Origin: Malus domestica | Taxonomy: Eukaryota; Streptophyta; Magnoliopsida; Rosales; Rosaceae | Assembly: GCF_042453785.1 (NCBI RefSeq) | Contig: NC_091667.1 | Location: 33,348,001 to 33,412,000, forward strand | Length of the DNA: 64,000 nucleotides | Direction: 5' to 3' | Shown: positions 47,499-59,219 of the stretch, piece after piece | Position numbering within the stretch: the first letter of the stretch is position 1 | Layout: each line of letters starts with the position of its first letter | Notes under the pieces: generated by a model | Databases searched by the model: none | What the model was told of the DNA's origin: nothing | The model's input: only the letters and a program-made list of their open reading frames with translations | Translations under genes and position numbers: made by a program

Positions 47499-50400
47499 CC
47501 TGATGCTTCGTCACCAAACTATGAATCCTGGCTTAGCAAGGATCAGCTGGTTATGTCATGGCTCTTGAATTCCATGGAACGTAAATTAGCTGAAATATTC
47601 AGCTACTCAGAATCCTCGTACCAGCTATGGGAAGCGGTCAAGGAAATATATGGCAGCCAAAACAATGTTGCACGGGTTTTCCAATTAAAGAAGGACATCT
47701 CTGATCTGCAGCAAGATGGCAAATCGTTTGTGCAACTCCTAGGAAGCATGAAAAGCATGTGGAATGAGTTGGAAATCTATCGCCCTCATACAACCGACGC
47801 AGCACTGCTACGAAAGAGAGCAGAAGAAGACAAGATATTTCAACTCTTGTCTAGTCTTGATTCAACGTATGAAGACCCTCGATGTCACATACTTATGAAC
47901 ACTGAGCTTCCTTCCTTCACCAGTGTGTGTGCGACGATTCAACGGGAAGAAGTAAGGAGGAAACTCATGAACATGGGTACAACGACTAGTGTACCTGAGG
48001 CTAGGGCATATATAACCAACGAAAAGAGGTACAAAGGAAAGCATCCGAACTTGAAGTGTCAACACTGCAATAATACGGTTCACGTCAAAGACACATGCTG
48101 GATTTTACACACAAAGTTAAAGCTTGAGTTCATGAAGGACAGCAAGGGTGTGCAAAGGATGAACCGTACTTCACATCGAGCGAATCATGCGTCTAACTCC
48201 ACCTCCAATGGGCCAGATCCACTCAAGAACTTCACAGCGAATCCAGCTGAACTCATGAACGAGTTTATGTCATATCTTCAAAGCAAGAAAGTAGGTGCTG
48301 GAAGTGATCATGCTGGTAGCATAGAAGAAGGGAACTCGACGGCATTGCTCGGCAAGTTTGCAGGGTTCTTGGCAGACACGAAACTCGTACCCCAAGAGGA
48401 CATGCAAGGTATCATGAAAGCCTTTAAAACTGCTCTTAAAATAAATATGTTGCATGATTTTTGGGTTGTAGATTCGGGTGCCACAGATCATATGACCAAC
48501 CATGTGTCTAAGTCTCAAAAATTTGAAAAATTTGAAAACCCTTCTCAAGTTTCAATTGCAAATGGTGAGAATGTAAAGGTCTTAGGAAAGGAAAAAATAA
48601 AATTAATGTCAGACGAAATTGAATCAATGGCTTTATATGTTCATTCTTTCCCATTTTAACTTCTATCTGTGGGAAAGATCACAAATACCTTGAATTGCTT
48701 AGCCATTTTTTTCTCCTCACAATGTTATCTTTCAGGATTGTGCCACCAAGAAGACGATTGGTGAAGGGTTTTATTTAGATGGTCTCTATTACATATCAAA
48801 TAGCAATCCGAGAAGGTTTCAAGCCAAGCTCAACCCCATTCAAGATAATCAATTGTGGCATCAACGTTTAGCTCATCATTCTTCACCCATTTTGTCAACT
48901 CTATTTCCAAACTTGGGAAAGGATGCTATTTCATGTGAAACATGCCACTTGTCTAAATCCACTCGACTACCTTTTAAGTCTTCCTTGTCTAGAACTAGTA
49001 AGTGTTTTGAACTAGTTCATTCAGATGTATGGGGACCAACTAGTGAATCATTTGATGGCTATAAGTATTTTGTGATTTTTGTGGATGACTTCTCTCGAGT
49101 CACATGGTTATATCTCTTAAAGTCTAAGAATGAAGTTATGAAAGTTTTTAAGGACTTTCATAACCTTGTTAAAAACCATTTCTCCTCTCAAATTCAAACC
49201 TTAAAGTCTGACAATGGCACCGAATATATGTCCCATATCATGCAACAATATTTGAGCACTAATGGCATCATGCATCAAACAAGTTGTGTTGGAACACCTC
49301 AACAAAATGGTGTATCCGAACACAAAAACCGTGACCTACTTGAAAAAACAAGAGCACTAATGCTACAAATGAATGTACCAAAGAGATTTTGGTCTCAAGG
49401 CGTTATGGCAGCTGCATATATCATCAATAGATTACCCAGCCGAGTCTTGGAATTCAAGTCTCCACTCGAGGTCATGAAAGGAAGGAAAATTGACCTCTCA
49501 CATCTTAGAGTGTTTAGCTGCATCCGTTTTGTGCATGTTCAATCTCTTCACCGAGATAAATTAGATCCTAGAGCTGCCAAATGTATTTTTCTTGGTTATT
49601 CCTCTACACAAAAGGGATATAAGTGTTATAATCCCCAACTAAGGAGGTTGATTGTGTCCAAAGATGTGCGATTTCATGAAACTAACCCTTTTTCAGCAAG
49701 TCAAGTGAAATCATAGCCCAAAGGGATGGCATCTTGGATGTGTTCCCACTACCAAGAATTGAACTGGAAGGACCACAACAATGCGAGCTTAGTTATGTCA
49801 ACGTTGATGCTTCTCCTAATGAAGATAGCAATGAAGGGTCTCACTCTGAGGATACACTGCATGACAATTGTGACAATTAAGATGATGCGAACGAGTGTGA
49901 AACAACTTTTCCAGCTCCTCGACGCAATCCAATGCGTGTTAGAAAAACTCCCACAAGACTTCAGGATTTTGTCATGTACAAACCCACACATCCTATCTCC
50001 AATTGTGTGTCATACAAGAGAGTGACATCGGATCATGCTGCATTCCTAAGTACTATATCCAGTTACCATAAGCCTTAGAATTTCCACGAGGCCAACAACC
50101 AAGAGGTGTGGAAAGAGGCAATGCAAGAAGAACTTAAAGCTCTAAATCAACACAATACCTGGAGCATCACAAAACTTCCAACAGGCAAGAAATCAGTGGG
50201 TTGTAAATGGATTTATAAACTCAAATTCAAGTCAGATGTTTCAATTAAGAGACATAAAGCAAGACTGGTGGCTCGGGGATTCACTCAAACATTCGAGGTG
50301 GATTACAAAGAAACGTTTGCACCTGTGGCCAAAATGAACACAGTAAGAGTGTTATTGTCTGTAGCTGTAAACAAATGATGGTCCATGTACCAAATGGACG

Positions 50401-51612
50401 TGAAGAACGCATTCTTGCATGGTGATCTCAAAGAAGAAGTCTATATGAAATTGCCACCAGGGCATCCACAAAGCAATGAACCGAATGTGGTGTGCAGATT
50501 GCACAAAGCCATTTATGGCCTAAAGCAATCCCCACAAGCTTGGTATGCCAAACTAAGCTTAGTTCTCACTAGTGTTGGTTTCAAAAGCAGCAACACTGAT
50601 TCCTTATTATTTATTCGCACAGGAGCTGTGGGCACATTAGTTGTGCTGATTTATGTTGATGATTTGATAATTACTGGTGATAATACTGACGAGATCTCCA
50701 CTCTTAAACAGTCTCTCAGACAAAGATTTGCAATTAAAGACCTTGGGATATTGAAGTACCTTCTTGGTATAGAAGTGGCAACCTCACACATAGGACTGTT
50801 TCTTAACCAAAGAAAGTATATCTTGGATCTGCTCAAGGACACTAACATGAGCGATGCTAAACCAGCCACCACTCCACTTGACAGTAAGCAAAAACCTAGC
50901 TTGAAGGGCACGCCACTCACTGATATCACCCATTATCAGCTATTGGTTGGAAAATTGATCTACCTCACAATCACTAGACCCGACATCACCTATTCTGTAA
51001 GTCTTGTGAGCCAATTCATGCACTCCCCAACTCTTGAACATTTGACTCTGGTTAAACGGATCTTACGCTACTTAAAAGGTTCAGTGGGTCGTGGTATCAT
51101 CATGCGGAAGAATGACAACACTCAAGTCGTAGGGTATTGTGATGCTGATTGGGCAGGCAATGCAATCGATCGTAAGTCCACCTCCGGCCACTGTACATTT
51201 GTCGGTGGAAACTTGGTCACCTGGAAAAGTAAAAAGCAAATTGTTATCGCCAGATCCAGTGCTGAAGCTGAGTACCGTGCAATGGCTTCCACTGCGTGTG
51301 AGTTGATCTGGCTCAAGGGTCTTCTGTGTGATTTAGGGTTTTCTGCAACTCTTCCTATGTCCTTATTCTGTGACAATCAAGCAGCCATGCATATAGCATC
51401 TAATCCTGTGTTTCACGAGAGAACGAAACACATTGAGGTTGACTGTCATTTCGTTCGGGCACATGTGCAGTCGCAGGTAATTCAGACACGGTATACACGA
51501 AGCTTCGACCAATTGGCCGACATTTTCACCAAGCCCTTGGCTTCTCATCAGTTTCAATGGCTTCTGTCCAAGCTTGGATCCATAAACCTTCTGGATCCAG
51601 CTTGATGGGGAG

Positions 51613-51954
51613 TATTGGAAGTCGGTTTCTGAATATTAAGGGAAGCTTATGGTCCTTAATTCAAGGGGCTGTTATTTATTTTCCCTAAGCCAGACAACTT
51701 CCTTACTTCAAGGGTGTCAACTTCTTAATCTAAGTTGTCAACTCCCTTAATTTAAGGGGCTGTTATTTATTTTTCCTAAGCCACTTGTTGTGGTGTAAAG
51801 CAAGTTGTCAACTCCCTTAATTTAAGGGGCTGTTATTTATTTTTCCTAAGCAACCTGTTGTGGCGTAAAGCAAGAGGTTAATCCTCTTATATATTGCTGT
51901 ACAATTGTAAAAGAACTTATGAGTGAAATACAATTCAATCCTTGAAACTCAATA
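51613..51954 (+). repeat. Copia-A 3' LTR with internal 70-bp tandem duplication
   Basis: It is 70 bases longer than the 5' LTR because GTTGTCAACTCCCTTAATTT through GTGTAAAGCAA is present twice (about 51734-51874). Ends CTTGAAACTCAATA. Confidence 0.92.
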
Positions 51955-52558
51955 CAAACCATCTCTGAAAGCACTCTCCCACTGCAAAATCTCCGGTTCA
52001 AAAGCCACCACTTTCTCAACCCATTCATACGACTGATCGACCATTCCCTGGTTCCAACCTACTTCCCTGATGTAATGTGTGCTGGCGCGCTTGTAGAACC
52101 TGGCGTTCAATACTGAGCCGCCACCCAGCACGCGTGTGCAGATGTTAAAGACGCGATCCTCGGAGGTGAAGTGCTGGCCTGGGGATGTGGGAGAGGTGTC
52201 CAAAAGAGTGGGGGCAAAATTTTCAATGTTGATTATGTTCGGATTGCCGTAAGGCGAGCCGCCTCTTTCCAGGACTAAAAAACTGGCACCGTGAGAGAGA
52301 GTGGCGGCTAATGGACATCCCGACTATGTAGTCAAAGTGAACCACTGCTGGGGCTGATTTTGCTTCTCTAACAAATGTATAGTCCGGAGCTGTACACAGA
52401 CTTATAGTAAAAAATAACGATTAATCGTATTGGTGATGCATTTATTTAATTTTGTAACAATTAATGTGTACAATATTCATACCTTTATCAGAATAACAAA
52501 TGGGAAGCAACAAGAGAATTCCAGCAAGAAGATAAGCTCCAAAGAATCTAATACACAT

Positions 52559-53370
52559 TGTGATCTCTAATATACCCAGAGATTATACTATTAATTTTGA
52601 AATATATCTATGACGATCTGGGGGTGTTCTTCAAACTAATTACCAAAACCACACTAGCTAATCACCTTTAAATAAGCCTAAACACTAAGGCCTAGTGGCC
52701 TAGCTAACGTTCTTTGTGCACAAAAACAGACCTATACATACATTTTTAATTGAACAACATAAATTTTCACCTACTCATCATGTAAAGATTCAAAGCTCTT
52801 CATACACACAATTTCCCTTTTTTGATCAGTAGTTAAAACCCTAATTAGTCGCTTCCTTGTTGCACAGTCGAAGTTACAAATCTCAAAGTCATGGACCCAT
52901 GCATGAGAACAATAACTATTATTGAAATTTGAGGAATATATAAAGACATCACGTAAAGTTGAAATGTTTATTAATGGTATGAATTTTGGATCTTACATAT
53001 ATTGTCCTATTTATTCAACTGCGTACACCCACCCAGTATTTGTTTTTGCATGCCTTGATCGAAAGTTTATGGTAGCTAGGTCTAATTAAGTGGAATTAAC
53101 TTTTGTGAAGTAGCTCAACTGCCCGGAGAGGTATTGGTTGAATCCAATTAATTCAAAGATATCAATGGTGGTCTTTTAACGTAGTCAGTTACCTGCGAAC
53201 CTGACTCGGTTTGCTTCCAGATGTGAGTTCTTCTTTCTGGGGAAAAAGTGAACAAAGAACTGAAGAAGCCATTCTTTTTCCTTTCTCTGGGTGGAAATTT
53301 TATTGGATAGTTCCTTGAATTATAAATCTGACTAATTGTAATGTGGGAGAATTAATCAATATTATCCCAC
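52559..53370. other. Upstream region of the HOTHEAD-like gene
   Basis: A/T-rich, no coding sequence. It lies between the pseudogene start and Copia-C and presumably held its promoter. Confidence 0.5.
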
Positions 53371-53375
53371 TCAAT

Positions 53376-53747
53376 TGTTGGTGTATAATCCTTTAGCTGA
53401 CACTTGGTAGCAAGAACTATGTTTCTCTGTTTTGTTTCAGTTTGAATGTGAGCCTTTGGATCATAGTCCACATGGCTTTTTAATCTTGTGTCTAGCCTAA
53501 GTAGTAGAATAAGCCAAGTGGCATCATCTCATAGGATGATAGCAATGAATGGCTAAGATTGTGTTGTATGTTGAAGAGTGAAGGATCCCCCTTCCTTTCT
53601 TCAACATAACGGTTAGCTTGTATTTTGCAGAATTATGAATGAAATTTGAAGAGTCATTTTTTGCAGCTTCTTCTCTCTGTAACTCTCTCCATCTTTGAAG
53701 ACCACCTCCATTGAAATACATACTGAAAACACACACAAACACTAACA
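53376..53747 (+). repeat. Copia-C 5' LTR
   Basis: 372 bp with TG...CA ends. Partner at 58014-58385. Confidence 0.95.
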
Positions 53748-53862
53748 TGGCCTCAGAGCCTGGTTTCATCGTCTAATCTGGGCGTGAAATCTGTGCGATT
53801 GAGCTACATCTTTGAGCTTCAATCGAACCTGAAAACTGTGATTTCGTGTATCCAAGTCTCAT

Positions 53863-56800
53863 ATGGCTGGGTCCGGAAATGTCGAGCTTAGAGCTCCGGT
53901 CTTCAATGGAGAGAACTATGAATTTTGGAGGATTCGTATGATAACTATACTGAAATCGTATGGTTTGTGGGAGCTGGTAGAAAATGGGTTTGTACCACCA
54001 GATCCGAAGTCTGAGAAAGCTGTGGTCGATGAGACGAAGAAGGAGATGCCGGATGGAGTGTCGTTCAGTGAGATCTTGATGAAGGATGCTCGTGCGCTTG
54101 GAATGATACAAGGTGCAGTATCGGATCAGATTTTTCCCAGAATCGTGAATGAAGAAACATCCAAAGGAGCTTGGGATGCTCTAAAGGGCGAATTCCGAGG
54201 AGATAAACAAGTAAGAAATGTAAAATTGCAAGGTTTACGTAGAGATTTTGAATATACTCGTATGAAGGACAGTGAATCATTATCTGTGTATCTCTCTAGA
54301 TTGTTTGATATTATTAATCAGATGAAAAGTTATGGAGAAGAACTATCTAGGGAGAGAATTGTGCAGAAATTACTTATTAGTCTTCCGAAAACATATGATG
54401 CAATTTGTTCTGTAATTGAGCACTCTAGAGATCTTGAAACTATTGAGGTCCAAGAGGTTGTAGCTTCTCTAAAAGGATTTGAACAGAGGCTTGATCTACA
54501 TACTGAGTCTTCGACTGAGAGGGCATTTACAAGTCTAAATGTAGCATCTAAGGGTGTCAAAAGTGGTGGATTTTCTGGGAATCAAAGGTCTCAAGAGAGT
54601 TGGAAATCAAGGGGAAAGAATTGGGATCATAAATCAAACCTTCCTCAGAGACAGAACAATACTCAAAGGAATTGGGATCACAAACCAAATTATCCTCAGA
54701 GACAGAACATTATTCAAAGGAATTGGGATCATAGGCCTAATTATGTTCAGAAGCAAAACAATGCTCAGGGTGATTGTAAGTGGTGTGACAGGTTGCACTA
54801 TGGGAAGTGTTGGTATGAAGGTAAACCAAAGTGCACAGGCTGTGGTAAGCCAGGTCATTCCATGAGAGATTGTCATGAGAATAGGGGCGTGCAGAAAGTT
54901 AATTATGTGAAGCAAATGGGAGAAACAGGATCACTGTTTTATGCCTGCAATGCAGTGACTGATGTGAAAGTCAATAACTCATAGTACATTGATAGTGGTT
55001 GTAGTAACCACATGACAGGAGATGATAGATTATTGGTCAATATTCAGAGAGGTTTGACATCCAAAGTGAAGATGGGAACTGGAGAAATCTGTGAAGTGGC
55101 AGGAAAGGGAACTTTGGTGATTGAAACTAAATTGGGAAGAAAACATATACAAGAAGTAATGCTTGTTCCCGGACTTGAGGAGAATCTTCTAAGTGTAGGG
55201 CAAATGATGGAAAATGGTTATTATTTGCTGTTTGGAGGTAATGTAGTGAATATTTTTTATGGATGGTCACTGGATAATTTAGTAGTGAGGGTACATATGA
55301 CCAACAATCGATGTTTTCCTTTGACAATGTTGCCTGCAACACAGTATGCACTAAGGGCAGGTATCACTCATTGTGCTCGGATATGGCATAAGAGATTGGG
55401 TCATTTGAATGAGAGAAGTCTCAAGGTACTTGAAGAACAGGAGTTGGTGCATGGATTACCTAAACTAGAAATGTCCCAAAGTGTATGTGAAGGCTGCATG
55501 TTGGGTAAACAACACAGAGACTCATTCCCTTCTCATTCAACTTGGAGAGCTAAAGATCCACTGGAGTTGATTCATACAGATCTCTGTGGTCCAATGCAAG
55601 TAGAGTCTCATTCTGGAAACAAATATTTTTTGCTGTTTACTGATGACTGCACAAGGATGTCATGGGTGTATTTTCTGAGAAACAAGTCTGATGCATTTGA
55701 ATGTTTCAAAAGGTTCAAGGCAATGACTGAGTTACAATGTGGATATAGGGTTAAATGTCTTAGGAGTGATCGAGGGGGAGAATTCCTTTCTGCAGAGTTT
55801 GACAAATACTGCAATGATCAAGGAATTCAGAGACAGTTGACTATGGCCTACACTCCTCAACAGAATGGAGTGTCCGAAAGAAAGAATAGGACTGTGGTGG
55901 AGATGGCAAAGTCAATGCTACATGAGAAAAACCTTCCATATGCATTTTGGGCAGAGGCAGTGAACACTGCAGTCTATTTGATCAATCGGTGTCCTACCAA
56001 AACTTTGAAGAAGTCAACCCCATTTGAAGCTTACAGTGGTAGAAAACCTAGAATAGCTCATTTGAAGATATTTGGCTCACTGTGCTATGTGCATATCCCT
56101 TCCAATCTCCGACATAAGTTGGAAGAAAACAGTCACAAGTGTATCTTTGTAGGATATGGTTCAAGTGAGAAGGGCTACAGATTGTTTGATCCCATTTCAA
56201 GGAAGATTGTTCTCTCAAGGGATGTCACATTTGATGAGAGTAAATCTTGGGATTGGAACTGCAATATAGATACTGGAGTGACATTTCCAGTAGTCACTGA
56301 ACATAAGAATGCTAATGAAATCTGTGAGATTGATGAAGATCCTCAGTTTGAAGAATACAATGTTTCTCAAAGTGAGAATATGCTTGAGAGATCTCCAACT
56401 TATGATGATACACCGAAGAAATGGAGAAGTATCAATGAAATCATGCCTCAATGCAACATGTGTGTTATTGAACCAGAAAGTTATGAGGATGCAGTCAAAG
56501 ATGATTCATGGAGGAGTGCAATGAAAACTGAATTGGACATGATTGAGAAGAACAACACATGGCAGCTTGTTGAGAGACCATATGACAAGCCTGTTATTGG
56601 TGTTAGATGGGTCTATAAGACCAAACTTAATTTGGATGGCACGGTGCAGAAGAATAAAGCTCGGTTGGTGGCTAAAGGCTACTCACAAAAGCCCGGAATC
56701 GACTATAATGAAACCTTTGCCCCTGTGGCAAGGTTGGATACAATTAGGACCTTAATTGCCCTTGCTGCACAGAAGAAATGGAACTTGTATCAATTAGATG

Positions 56801-58026
56801 TAAAGTCTGCATTTCTCAATGGGGTACTGAAAGAAGAAGTGTATGTTGAGCAACCTCAAGGTTTTGTGAAGGAAAGTGAAGAAACAAAGGTGTACAAGTT
56901 GAACAAGGCTCTATATGGCTTGAAACAAGCACCAAGAGCCTGGTATGATGAGATTAATGCATACTTCAATAATGCAGGGTTTGAAAAGAGTTCAAGTGAA
57001 GCAACTTTGTATGTTAAGACAAGTAAGGACTCAGGTATCATTATTGTCTCTCTATATGTAGATGACATTGTATATACTGGTAGCAGTCCACAAATGCTTG
57101 AAGAATTCAGGAATGACATGATGAAACACTATGAGATGACTGACTTGGGCTTATTACATCATTTTCTTGGAATGGGTGTGCTGCAAACTGAGAACAGCAT
57201 TTTTATACACCAAAAGAAATATGCACAGAAACTAATTGAGAAGTTTGGTCTGAAAGAATGCAAGTCAGTTGCTACTCCACTTGCAATGAATGAGAGGTTG
57301 AGTAAAGTTGATGGAAGTGAACCTGCGGATGAAGGAGAATATAGGCAGCTTGTTGGAAGTCTGCTCTATTTAACTGCAACTAGGCCTGATGTGATGTTTG
57401 CAGCAAGTATGTTGGCAAGGTTCATGCATAATCCCACTAAGAAACATATGGGAACAGCTAAGAGGGTACTAAGATACATCCAGGGAACAATCGATTTTGG
57501 TATTGTCTTTGAAAGGGGAAAAGCTACTACTCTAATCGGCTACTGTGATAGTGATTGGGCTGGAAGTGAGGATGATATGAGAAGTACTTCAGGGTATGCA
57601 TTCACACTAGGATCGGGTATGTTCTCATGGGCTTCAATCAAACAAAACACTGTGGCACTGTCTACTGCAGAAGCAGAATATGTTAGTGCAGCAGAGGCTA
57701 CATCACAAGCAAAGTGGCTGAGATTTGTTCTAGAAGACTTTGGAGAAGAACAAGTGGAAGGAACTCAGATCTTGTGTGATAATACATCAGCTATTGCTAT
57801 GGCAAAGAATCCAGTCTTTCATCAAAAGACAAGACACATCAACAGGAAGTTCCACTTCATCCAAGAAGCAATTCAAGCCAAAGAGATTGAGTTAGTGTAC
57901 TGCAGGACAGAGGAGCAGATTGCAGATATACTGACTAAGGCTTTACCTAAAGATCGATTTGTGTATCTAAGGGAGCTACTTGGAGTTAAATCAGCCAAAG
58001 GATTAGAAGGGAGTGTTGGTGTATAA
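53863..58026 (+). pseudogene. Copia-C gag-pol, open except for one TAG
   Basis: Gag 53863-54984 (MAGSGNVELRAPVFNGENYE), then pol in the same frame to 58026, about 1,387 codons in all. Knuckle CTGCGKPGHSMRDC near 54832. Protease [12 protein letters not shown] directly after the stop. Pre-integrase [10 protein letters not shown] near 55384. Integrase has [17 protein letters not shown] and [12 protein letters not shown] has YVDDIVYTG near 57055. RNase H has [22 protein letters not shown] and [11 protein letters not shown]. The sole lesion I see is TAG at 54982-54984, where the family normally has Trp before YIDSG. It may be a simple nonsense mutation (TGG to TAG). Confidence 0.95.
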
Positions 58027-58385
58027 TCCTTTAGCTGACACTTGGTAACAAGAACTATGTTTCTCTGTTTTGTTTCAGTTTGAATGTGAGCCTTTGGATC
58101 ATAGTCCACATGGCTTTTTAATCTTGTGTCTAGCCTAAGTAGTAGAATAAGCCAAGTGGCATCATCTCTTAGGATGATAGCAATGAATGGCTAAGATTGT
58201 GTTGTATGTTGAAGAGTGAAGGATCTCCCTTCCTTTCTTCAACATAACGGTTAGCTTGTATTTTGCAGAATTATGAATGAAATTTGAAGAGTCATTTTTT
58301 GCAGCTTCTTCTCTCTGTAACTCTCTCCATCTTTGAAGACCACCTCCATTGAAATACATACTGAAAACACACACAAACACTAACA
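58014..58385 (+). repeat. Copia-C 3' LTR
   Basis: 372 bp, three differences from the 5' LTR by eye. Followed by TCAAT. Confidence 0.95.
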
Positions 58386-58390
58386 TCAAT

Positions 58391-59219
58391 AGTATAAAAT
58401 AACATAGGCAGGTTTATTTTATGACTTTAGGACGATGCACATCGAGATTAAACAGAAAGTTTTTTCTTTTCTTAAATTTATTCTGAAATAGGCATAAGCA
58501 TTGGGTGAAAAGAACTACACATCAAGGCCAACTCATATAACTGCTACATCCTACCCTTCCCCCGGTACAAACGATTAGAGGGAAACTAGCCCTCGATTAT
58601 CCTATAAGGTCTTGTATTTGGAGTACTCACAGCTAAAGGGTATGAACATAACTTAAAGGATTTGCATGCACTTAATCGTTACAAATGTTTATTGACTTAG
58701 AGCTTGTAAGGGTGTGATTAAGGGCATGCCACTTCCAAATGTTAAAAGAAAAAATCACTTACGAAGAAGCTCATGGAAGTCGTTCTCCTTGGAGTGAATT
58801 ATAAGATAATAAAATCTTTAATGACTAAAATCGTTTAGACAAAAACATTTCAAAACGAGCACTTAAGCTAAATGTTTTAAGAATAAAACGAAACTAAAAA
58901 AGTCTATCATTTATGATAAGTTAAGAACGTCCATCAAACCAACTTCCTATTATTTTCGAAAAATGTAAAAGATAAGTTAATTTTTGAACATGATAGCATG
59001 TCGTTTAATTGTAAACCAACAGAAAATTTCAATTAAAACAGAAGTGGAACTCATTTGTTGGTTTCAAACCTAGTCCCTGACCTTTATTATTAGCCCAACC
59101 CCGGCCCATTGTTGTTTAGAAATGATTACTCATGAGTTCTGTTTTTAGGGCCATATATTTGTTTCTTTAGAACACAGAGAAAGAAGAAAAGTGAGATGTG
59201 TAGCCTTTCGCGTTGGTGT
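58391..59219. other. Spacer between Copia-C and Copia-D
   Basis: No gene recognised. Confidence 0.45.

Larger units (their letters stand above)
41244..51605 (+). pseudogene. Copia-A gag-pol, split by Copia-B
   Basis: Gag begins at ATG 41244 (MSEDNLLISEAESS) and runs in frame to 41455, where Copia-B interrupts it. It resumes at 47504 (KVPD joined to ASSPNYESWL) and continues to 48659. A CX2CX4HX4C knuckle (CQHCNNTVHVKDTC) lies near 48058 and protease WVVDSGATDHMT near 48462. Integrase is at 48853-49716. RT spans 50106-50378 and 50385 onward, with an in-frame TGA between them and YVDDLIITG near 50655. RNase H ends with ADIFTKPLASHQF near 51520. Breaks lie near 48657, 48720, 49716-50105 and 50376, so the element is defective. 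Confidence 0.93.
40905..51954 (+). mobile_element. Copia-A, Ty1/copia element inside HOTHEAD-like exon 2
   Basis: LTRs at 40905-41176 (272 bp) and 51613-51954 (342 bp). CAAAC is duplicated exactly at 40900-40904 and 51955-51959, and removing the element rejoins the GMC coding frame (FRDGL then LEVGVLP). TGGTATCAGAGC, the classic initiator-methionine tRNA primer site, follows the 5' LTR at 41177. A GATGGGGAG tract precedes the 3' LTR. The LTR termini are TATTG and CAATA, not TG/CA. The element is about 5.0 kb once Copia-B (6.04 kb) is excluded. Confidence 0.94.
39181..52558 (-). pseudogene. HOTHEAD-like GMC oxidoreductase, five exons, split by nested retrotransposons
   Basis: Minus-strand exons: 52483-52558; 51955-52389 continued at 40696-40904; 40199-40591; 39373-39926; 39181-39241. 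Exon 1 is a signal peptide (MCIRFFGAYLLAGILLLLP). Exon 2 gives FDYIV, GCPLAATLSHGASFLVLERG, RVLGGGSVLNARFY and REVGWNQ. Exons 3-5 give LLMLSGVGP, MVGQGMADNPMN, WAVDTVNEIV-type sequence, the HYHGG active-site region and the TFYRTPGTNPQATVMMLGR end. This is the FAD-dependent GMC family of HOTHEAD and mandelonitrile-lyase-like secreted proteins. Lesions: about 17 bases lost at the FAD-binding glycine motif, the Copia-A insertion in exon 2, stops near 40851 and 40588 and within exon 3, and one frameshift near 40760. It is dead. The plus-strand Copia elements are antisense to it. Confidence 0.9.
53376..58385 (+). mobile_element. Copia-C, very young Ty1/copia element
   Basis: Two 372-bp LTRs (53376-53747, 58014-58385) start TGTTGGTGTATAATCC and end CACACAAACACTAACA. 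TCAAT is duplicated exactly (53371-53375, 58386-58390). By eye only three LTR positions differ, about 99.2% identity. TGGCCTCAGAGCCTGG after the 5' LTR is a variant of the usual methionine tRNA primer site. The end of the pol frame (58026) reads 13 bases into the 3' LTR. Confidence 0.96.

Noticed and set aside
49726-50025. 99-codon plus-strand frame as a separate gene
   Set aside because: It lies in the variable region between integrase and RT of Copia-A, out of frame with pol.
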